Of a DNA stretch of 64,000 nt, positions 58,009 through 64,000 are shown one piece after another. The DNA is from Bacillus safensis FO-36b (lineage in GTDB: Bacteria > Bacillota > Bacilli > Bacillales > Bacillaceae): contig NZ_ASJD01000003.1 of assembly GCF_000691165.1 (NCBI RefSeq), forward strand, positions 310,001-374,000, written 5' to 3'. A model generated the notes under the pieces. The model saw only the letters and a program-made list of their open reading frames with translations, was not told the DNA's origin and ran no database searches. Numbering within the stretch: the first letter of the stretch is position 1; each line of letters begins with the position of its first letter. The position numbers were made by a program, and so were the translations under genes.

Positions 58009-60036
58009 TTGGATGTAAACCAATACTTAGATATCTTTTTAGATGAAAGCAGAGAACACTTACAAACTTGTAATGAAAAACTTCTTGATTTAGAAAAGAA
58101 CCCAACCGACTTGCAGCTAGTGAATGATATATTCAGAGCGGCTCATACATTGAAAGGAATGAGTGCAACGATGGGCTTTGATGATATGGCTCATTTAACG
58201 CATCATTTAGAAAACATGTTTGATGCTATCCGTAATGAACAAATGATTGTCACTCCTGAGTCAATGGATACGATGTTCGAAGCACTCGATCATCTTGAAG
58301 CAATGGTTCAATCGATTGCAGAAGGAGGAGACGGGAAACGTGATGTCACAGAGATTAGTAAAAAGCTAGATGTGACAGGAAGCCATGCTGAGGCAGCTTC
58401 TAGCGTTGAAACAGCAGATGCATCAGCTGCTGCTAATGACTTAGATTATAACGAATTTGAACGTACGGTTCTTGATGAAGCGAGAGAGCAAGGCTTCAAA
58501 TGCTATGAACTTAACGTGACATTAAGCGAAGCGTGCTTACTAAAAGCTGTTCGTGTCTATATGATTTTTGAAAGACTAAATGAAGCAGGCGAGGTTGTCA
58601 AAACCGTTCCAAATGCAGAACTGTTAGAATCAGAAGATTTTGAATCTGAATTCAGCATTTCTTATCTTTCTAAACAGCCGATGGACGAAGTGCAGAAAAT
58701 CGTCACGGCGATCTCAGAGGTTGAGAAGGTTGAGATCTCTGAAGTCTCCGCATTTGAAGAAGCAGCTCCGGCTGAAAAGCAAGAGGTGCAGCCTGAACAG
58801 AAAAAAGAAGAAACATCCGTTCCTGCTGTAAAAGCGCCAGCAAATGATGCGCCAAAAGCAAATGGCAATAACGGTGCAGCTGCCGGCGGAACGAAAACAA
58901 TTCGTGTCAACATCGACCGTCTTGATTCTCTTATGAATCTATTTGAAGAACTTGTGATTGATAGAGGCCGATTGGAACAGATTGCTAAAGAACTAGAAAA
59001 TAACGAACTCACAGACACAGTCGAAAGAATGACTCGTATTTCTGGAGACCTGCAATCAATCATCCTGAACATGAGAATGGTACCTGTGGAAACTGTCTTT
59101 AACAGATTCCCGCGTATGATTCGTCAATTGACGAAAGAGCTTAATAAGAAAATTGAACTGATTATTGAGGGTGCTGAGACGGAGCTTGATCGAACAGTGA
59201 TCGACGAGATTGGAGATCCGCTGTTGCACTTACTTAGAAACAGTCTAGATCACGGGATTGAATCACCAGAAGAACGTGTGAAAAAAGGCAAGCCGGAAAA
59301 AGGTACGGTTCTATTAAAAGCGTATCATAGCGGAAACCATGTCTTTATTGAAGTAGAAGATGATGGAGGCGGGATTAACCGTAAAAAGGTGCTTGAAAAA
59401 GCGTTAGAGCGCGGGGTTATTACAGAAAGAGAAGCAGAAACGCTTGAAGATCATCAAATTGATTCATTGATCTTTGCAGCAGGATTCTCTACAGCTGATA
59501 CGATTTCTGACATCTCAGGCCGCGGTGTAGGTCTTGACGTTGTGAAAAACAAGCTGGAATCACTTGGCGGATCTGTGAGCATTAACTCAACAGAAGGACA
59601 GGGTTCACTATTTTCGATCCAGCTTCCGCTTACATTATCGATTATTTCCGTTCTTCTTGTAAAACTAGAAGAGGAAACATTTGCGATTCCGATTTCTTCT
59701 ATTATTGAAACGGCGGTCATTAAGAAAAGTGACATCCTGCAAACGCATGATCGTGAAGTGATTGATTTCCGCGGATTTATCGTACCGGTCGTGTACTTGA
59801 AGAAACAATTCCACGTACCAAATACGAATGAATTAGAGGAAGAACTGCACATCATTGTTGTTCGTAAAGGAGACAAGCTGACAGCATTTGTGGTCGATTC
59901 GTTTATTGGTCAGCAAGAGGTTGTATTGAAATCACTAGGAGATTATCTGCCTAACGTATTTGCGATATCCGGCGCAACGATCCTAGGTGACGGTCAAGTT
60001 GCACTCATCGTTGACTGTAATGCACTGATCAAGTAA
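58009..60036 (+). CDS. cheA: chemotaxis histidine kinase CheA
   Basis: Receptor-linked kinase that phosphorylates CheY and CheB. In its 675 residues: P1 with His46 in FRAAHTLKGMSATMG; a P2-like response-regulator binding domain (about 145-260); an Ala/Pro/Lys linker; P3 dimerisation; P4 ATPase with LRNSLDHGIE and DDGGGINRKK; P5 CheW-like at the end. TTG 58009 is selected: AGAGAGGG (57991-57998) is 10 nt away, whereas GTG 58000 is too close, and the protein then begins MDVNQYLD as in B. subtilis. Confidence 0.96.
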   Translation: MDVNQYLDIFLDESREHLQTCNEKLLDLEKNPTDLQLVNDIFRAAHTLKGMSATMGFDDMAHLTHHLENMFDAIRNEQMIVTPESMDTMFEALDHLEAMVQSIAEGGDGKRDVTEISKKLDVTGSHAEAASSVETADASAAANDLDYNEFERTVLDEAREQGFKCYELNVTLSEACLLKAVRVYMIFERLNEAGEVVKTVPNAELLESEDFESEFSISYLSKQPMDEVQKIVTAISEVEKVEISEVSAFEEAAPAEKQEVQPEQKKEETSVPAVKAPANDAPKANGNNGAAAGGTKTIRVNIDRLDSLMNLFEELVIDRGRLEQIAKELENNELTDTVERMTRISGDLQSIILNMRMVPVETVFNRFPRMIRQLTKELNKKIELIIEGAETELDRTVIDEIGDPLLHLLRNSLDHGIESPEERVKKGKPEKGTVLLKAYHSGNHVFIEVEDDGGGINRKKVLEKALERGVITEREAETLEDHQIDSLIFAAGFSTADTISDISGRGVGLDVVKNKLESLGGSVSINSTEGQGSLFSIQLPLTLSIISVLLVKLEEETFAIPISSIIETAVIKKSDILQTHDREVIDFRGFIVPVVYLKKQFHVPNTNELEEELHIIVVRKGDKLTAFVVDSFIGQQEVVLKSLGDYLPNVFAISGATILGDGQVALIVDCNALIK

Positions 60037-60060
60037 AAAACAATAGAGGAGCGGTCTGAA

Positions 60061-60522
60061 ATGAGTACAGATATCAAAACTGGCGAAAAGATGATTGTGT
60101 TTATCGTAAACAAAAAAGAATACGCCATTTCAGTATCAGAAGTAAAGTCCATTGAAAAATGGCAGCAGCCGACAAGAGTTCCTGGCGTTGCCCCTTATAT
60201 ATGCGGTGTTATTAATTTACGCGGTGTCGTGACGCCTGTCATTGACCTGAGAGTTAGACTTGGTTCTACTGACAACGAGATTACAGATGAAACAAGAATG
60301 ATCATTGTACAAGTTGGTGACATTGAAGTCGGCTGGATTGTTGACGAAGCAAATGATGTCATAACCGTCCATCAGGAAGAAGTAGAATCTTCTCCTGAAT
60401 CAGCTGAAAAAGAAGGACAGTCATGGGTGACAGGTATCATTAAGCATGATCAGCGTCTTTTCAATATCATTCATGCCGGTGCTGTCCTCGACAAGAGCGT
60501 TCAAGGTGCACCTGTTCATTAA
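60061..60522 (+). CDS. cheW: chemotaxis coupling protein CheW
   Basis: Connects CheA with chemoreceptors. The 153-residue protein has two beta-barrel-like SH3 subdomains with EYAISVSEVKSIEKWQQPTR, GVAPYICGVINLRGVVTPVI and DLRVRLG. ATG 60061 after GAGGAGCGG. cheC follows 12 bp later. Confidence 0.97.
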   Translation: MSTDIKTGEKMIVFIVNKKEYAISVSEVKSIEKWQQPTRVPGVAPYICGVINLRGVVTPVIDLRVRLGSTDNEITDETRMIIVQVGDIEVGWIVDEANDVITVHQEEVESSPESAEKEGQSWVTGIIKHDQRLFNIIHAGAVLDKSVQGAPVH

Positions 60523-60534
60523 GGGGGATGTGAA

Positions 60535-61161
60535 ATGAGCATTTTCAACGAAATTAAAGATGAACAGCTAGATATTTTAGGAGAGGTTGGGAATATCGGG
60601 GCAGGCCACGCAGCGTCTGCTCTTGCCAACCTATTGGATCGCAAAATAGATATGGCTGTTCCTTTTGTCAAGGTTCTCTCGTTTGAAGATTTAATGGATT
60701 TCTTTGGAGGTGCAGACCTTCCTGTTGCAAGCATTTTCCTGCGAATGGAAGGGGATTTAACCGGCTCAATCTTTTTCATTATGCCGTTTGAGCAAGCAGA
60801 GCAATTTGTAAGAGAGCTTGTCCAGGATCCGGCATTTGATATTGATACGATTCATGAACATGAGATGGGGACGTCAGCACTTCATGAACTTGGAAATATT
60901 TTAGCGGGCTCTTATTTATCAGCCCTTGCCGATTTAACCAAATTGCAGCTTTACCCAAGTGTTCCAGATGTCACGCTCGATATGTTCGGGGCTGTCATTA
61001 GTGAAGGGTTGATGCAATTCAGTCCTCTTGGCGATCAGGCGATTGTGATTGATACATCTATTTTTGATGATCAAAATAAGCAAGAGCTGAAAGGAAATAT
61101 GTTTCTATTACCAGACTTTGAATCGTTTGAAAAACTATTCAAAGCATTAGGTAACCTATAA
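60535..61161 (+). CDS. cheC: CheY-P phosphatase CheC
   Basis: A 208-residue adaptation protein that dephosphorylates CheY-P and binds CheD. Two pseudo-symmetric sites: D13xxxE17xxN20 in ILGEVGNIGAGHAASA and the second in SALHELGNILAGSYLSA. Unlike FliY it has no FliN-like domain. ATG 60535 follows AAGGGGGATG. Overlaps cheD by one base. Confidence 0.96.
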   Translation: MSIFNEIKDEQLDILGEVGNIGAGHAASALANLLDRKIDMAVPFVKVLSFEDLMDFFGGADLPVASIFLRMEGDLTGSIFFIMPFEQAEQFVRELVQDPAFDIDTIHEHEMGTSALHELGNILAGSYLSALADLTKLQLYPSVPDVTLDMFGAVISEGLMQFSPLGDQAIVIDTSIFDDQNKQELKGNMFLLPDFESFEKLFKALGNL

Positions 61162-61661
61162 TGAACGTGCAAATTCCGGCAGTTGTAAAGGTTGGTATTG
61201 CGGATGTTCAGCTTGTTAAATCACCGGACCGCATTCGGACATCCGGTCTTGGTTCCTGCGTAGGGCTTGTCTTGTTTGATCAAGACAAAAGGCTGGCAGG
61301 CCTTGTCCATGTTATGCTTCCAGATTCCTCTCTTTCAAAAGGGGCGGTGGAGAACTTGGCTAAATATGCAGATACAGGTGTCAAGCATACAATTGATCTG
61401 CTCTTAAAAGCAGGCGCGCGCAAACATGCGCTAAAGGCAAAACTTGCTGGCGGGGCGGAAATGTTTAAGTTTAAGTCAACCAATGATCTAATGAGAATTG
61501 GACCTAGAAACGTTTCAGCTGTAAAAGAACATCTGTCTCTTCATCATATCCCGATTATTAGTGAGGATACAGGCGGAAACAGTGGCCGTACAATTGAATT
61601 CGATCCGCTTACGGCAGAGCTTGAGATCCGTACTGTGAAGCAAGGCATTATGAAGATATAA
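61161..61661 (+). CDS. cheD: chemoreceptor glutamine deamidase CheD
   Basis: Deamidates receptor Gln residues and exchanges between receptors and CheC. The 166-residue protein has catalytic Cys33 (GLGSCVGL) and His50 (LVHVMLPDSS), plus KAKLAGGAEMF. ATG 61161 overlaps the cheC stop (TAATG). Confidence 0.97.
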   Translation: MNVQIPAVVKVGIADVQLVKSPDRIRTSGLGSCVGLVLFDQDKRLAGLVHVMLPDSSLSKGAVENLAKYADTGVKHTIDLLLKAGARKHALKAKLAGGAEMFKFKSTNDLMRIGPRNVSAVKEHLSLHHIPIISEDTGGNSGRTIEFDPLTAELEIRTVKQGIMKI

Positions 61662-61685
61662 CTAAGGAAGTATAGGGGGATAAAG

Positions 61686-62453
61686 ATGCAATCCTTAAAT
61701 TACGAAGATCAGGCGCTATGGGCTAGATGGAAAGAGTGGAAAGACCCAGCTGCTGGAGATGATCTTATGCGCCGCTATATGCCGCTCGTCACATATCATG
61801 TTGGAAGAATTTCCATCGGTCTCCCGAAGTCAGTGCATAAAGAAGACTTGATCAGTCTAGGGATGCTCGGTTTATATGATGCCCTTGAAAAATTTGATCC
61901 CGGAAGAGATCTGAAGTTTGATACATATGCATCCTTCAGAATCCGCGGGGCCATTATCGACGGTCTTCGTAAAGAGGACTGGCTGCCTCGTACATCAAGA
62001 GAAAAAACAAAAAAAGTAGAAGCGGCTATTGAAAAGCTTGAACAGCGGTATTTGCGTAATGTGACGCCGACAGAGGTGGCTGAGGAACTCGGCATGAGTG
62101 AACAGGATGTCGTCACAACGATGAATGAAGGATTCTTTGCAAATCTGCTCTCAATTGATGAGAAGCTGCATGATCAAGAAGACGGAGAGAACGTCCAAGT
62201 CATGATTCGCGACGAGAAGTCTGTGACTCCAGAAGAGAAAATGCTGAAAGATGAATTAATTGAACAGCTTTCTGAAAAAATCACAGAGCTTTCAGAAAAA
62301 GAAAAGCTTGTGATCAGTCTTTTCTATAAAGAAGAACTGACATTAACGGAAATCGGTCAAGTGCTCAATTTATCTACCTCGCGCATTTCGCAAATTCATT
62401 CAAAGGCCTTGTTCAAGCTTAAGCATCTGCTTGATAAAGCCATTCAATCTTAA
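61686..62453 (+). CDS. sigD: RNA polymerase sigma factor SigD (sigma-28)
   Basis: Directs flagellin, motor and autolysin genes. The 255-residue protein shows region 2 (RYMPLVTYHVGRI, DLISLGMLGLYDALEKFDPG, TYASFRIRGAIIDGLRKEDW), region 3, and region 4 HTH near residues 220-245 (LTLTEIGQVLNLSTSRISQI). ATG 61686 follows TAGGGGGA. Near the far end of a 27-kb operon, where distance from the promoter is known to limit SigD in B. subtilis. Confidence 0.98.
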   Translation: MQSLNYEDQALWARWKEWKDPAAGDDLMRRYMPLVTYHVGRISIGLPKSVHKEDLISLGMLGLYDALEKFDPGRDLKFDTYASFRIRGAIIDGLRKEDWLPRTSREKTKKVEAAIEKLEQRYLRNVTPTEVAEELGMSEQDVVTTMNEGFFANLLSIDEKLHDQEDGENVQVMIRDEKSVTPEEKMLKDELIEQLSEKITELSEKEKLVISLFYKEELTLTEIGQVLNLSTSRISQIHSKALFKLKHLLDKAIQS

Positions 62454-62474
62454 AGAGTTAGTGAGTGAAAAAAT

Positions 62475-63014
62475 ATGTTATGGCTGATTAGCTTCATGCT
62501 TCATGCTGCACTTATTTATTTTGTGATTATTTTATATACGAGAATGAATTCGCTGAAGGCAACAGAACAAAAGCAGCGAGAACTTCTAGAAGAAACGGAA
62601 AATACCCTGGCTGCATTTTTGATGGAGGTCAAAGAAGAGAATGACAAACTATCAAAAGTGGCAGCCGCTTCCCCTGATTTTTCTGCTGAAGAGCTGAAAT
62701 CGGATCTTCAGACACCAAAGCAGCCACAACCACCAATTGAATCCCAGCAATCGGTCGAAAGTGAAGATCCCGTACCGGAGCACCTGTCGGCTCTCCTTAG
62801 CGAAGTTGAGGTGCAGGAAGAGAAGGTAAACGAACCCGTTCCACAACTCGAAACAGAGGCTTCTATGCCTTCTAAAAGTGAAATAGAAGAAACATTCGAG
62901 GACCAAGTGAAGACCCTATATGATGAAGGGCGGTCACTAGAAGAAATAGCGAAAGAAATGAAAACTGGCAAGACAGAAATCGAGCTTTTATTAAAATTTA
63001 GCGGAAAGCTGTAA
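62475..63014 (+). CDS. swrB: swarming motility protein SwrB
   Basis: A 179-residue single-pass membrane protein: TM near residues 3-22 (WLISFMLHAALIYFVIIL), a charged coiled coil (about 27-60), a Glu/Pro/Gln-rich variable linker (about 70-140), and a conserved C-terminal LYDEGRSLEEIAKEMKTGKT. SwrB is known to promote export-switch activation and swarming in B. subtilis. Starts at ATG 62475 with a weak Shine-Dalgarno (AGAGTTAGTGAG). Last gene of the operon; no terminator is seen before the rpsB promoter. Confidence 0.9.
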   Translation: MLWLISFMLHAALIYFVIILYTRMNSLKATEQKQRELLEETENTLAAFLMEVKEENDKLSKVAAASPDFSAEELKSDLQTPKQPQPPIESQQSVESEDPVPEHLSALLSEVEVQEEKVNEPVPQLETEASMPSKSEIEETFEDQVKTLYDEGRSLEEIAKEMKTGKTEIELLLKFSGKL

Positions 63015-63021
63015 AGGATTC

Positions 63022-63050
63022 TTGATTGTCAGTCCATCATGTGTTATATT
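63022..63050 (+). promoter_or_regulatory. SigA promoter of rpsB
   Basis: TTGATT (63022-63027) and TATATT (63045-63050), 17-bp spacer. It gives a leader of about 110 nt. Confidence 0.7.
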
Positions 63051-63056
63051 ATTTCT

Positions 63057-63904
<848 letters not shown>

Positions 63905-63909
63905 CCTAT

Positions 63910-63953
63910 TCAAAAGGTGATAAGAGGGAAATGCCTTTTATCACCTTTTTTTC
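63910..63953 (+). terminator. terminator/attenuator between rpsB and tsf
   Basis: AAAAGGTGATA (63912-63922) pairs with TATCACCTTTTTT, with a 16-17-nt loop and a T-run. It probably reduces tsf transcription relative to rpsB. Confidence 0.85.
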
Positions 63954-63995
63954 ACCTAGTAATCCGTGTTTTAACATAGAAGGAGGAAATGTAAA

Positions 63996-64000
63996 ATGGC
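63996..64000 (+). CDS. tsf: elongation factor Ts, first codons only (window edge)
   Basis: Only ATGGC is inside the window. The strong Shine-Dalgarno GAAGGAGGAAA at 63979-63989 and the position after rpsB identify the start of tsf by synteny. The nearer ATG at 63989 reads ATG-TAA and cannot encode a protein. EF-Ts sequences commonly begin Met-Ala, consistent with the visible bases. Confidence 0.75.

Noticed and set aside
63989-63994. ATG-TAA minimal frame before tsf
   Set aside because: It follows the tsf Shine-Dalgarno closely, but the spacing favours ATG 63996, and a start-stop has no coding content; a regulatory role cannot be judged from one sequence.

Overview
The window is a chromosomal core segment from a low-GC, spore-forming, motile Firmicute of the genus Bacillus. 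Gene content and order match the Bacillus subtilis rpe-to-tsf region gene for gene, including the lineage markers spoVM, fapR, codY, ylxF, swrD, fliY, flhG, sigD and swrB. The protein sequences are clearly related to those of B. subtilis but not identical, so I would place it in the wider B. subtilis/B. pumilus group. The species call is an inference. I see no insertion sequence, prophage, CRISPR array, rRNA or tRNA. All coding genes except rpmB lie on the + strand.

Layout. (1) 1-1391: the 3' end of rpe, thiN and the 26-residue spoVM, then rpmB on the opposite strand, sharing a bidirectional terminator with spoVM. (2) 1790-4010: yloU-yloV from a promoter divergent to rpmB. (3) 4124-7735: sdaAB-sdaAA-recG. 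(4) 7777-11483: the FapR-controlled fatty-acid/phospholipid cluster fapR-plsX-fabD-fabG, then acpP with its own -10 element. (5) 11628-17079: rnc-smc-ftsY. (6) 17116-18875: ylxM-ffh of the SRP. (7) 18915-19531: rpsP-khpA; then ylqD-rimM-trmD, and rplS with a structured leader. (8) 21828-25555: rbgA, a terminator, then rnhB-ylqG-ylqH. (9) 25648-27857: sucCD with a CcpA-type cre site on its promoter. (10) 27881-36246: dprA, topA, trmFO, xerC-hslV-hslU-codY. (11) 36388-63014: the roughly 27-kb fla/che operon, flgB to swrB, tightly packed and with no internal terminator that I can see. (12) 63022-64000: rpsB with a long leader and terminator, and the first five bases of tsf.

How the genes work together. 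The fla/che operon encodes rod and hook (flgB, flgC, fliE, fliK, flgD, flgE), MS ring and switch (fliF, fliG, fliM, fliY), export apparatus (fliH, fliI, fliJ, fliO-P-Q-R, flhB, flhA), assembly GTPase/ATPase (flhF, flhG), chemotaxis signalling (cheY, cheB, cheA, cheW, cheC, cheD), and regulators including the flagellin sigma factor sigD. codY lies directly upstream and is known in B. subtilis to repress this operon. The smc, ftsY, ffh, ylxM, rbgA, rimM and trmD cluster serves chromosome segregation, protein targeting and ribosome maturation.

No wholly new system is evident; this is conserved core genome. The most interesting signals are: (a) the rplS leader, where a 12-nt direct repeat copies the translation start region and supports two mutually exclusive helices, one of which covers the AUG; (b) the ylqG-ylqH pair, which looks like a FliK-C-like protein next to a stand-alone FlhB-CC-like protein outside the flagellar operon, preceded by a SigD-type -10 octamer; (c) a SigD-like element inside the codY terminator loop; (d) a closed helix in the rpsB leader; and (e) a coding 15-bp minisatellite in ylxF. 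No gap between genes exceeds 300 bases; the largest is codY-flgB, about 280 bases, described below.
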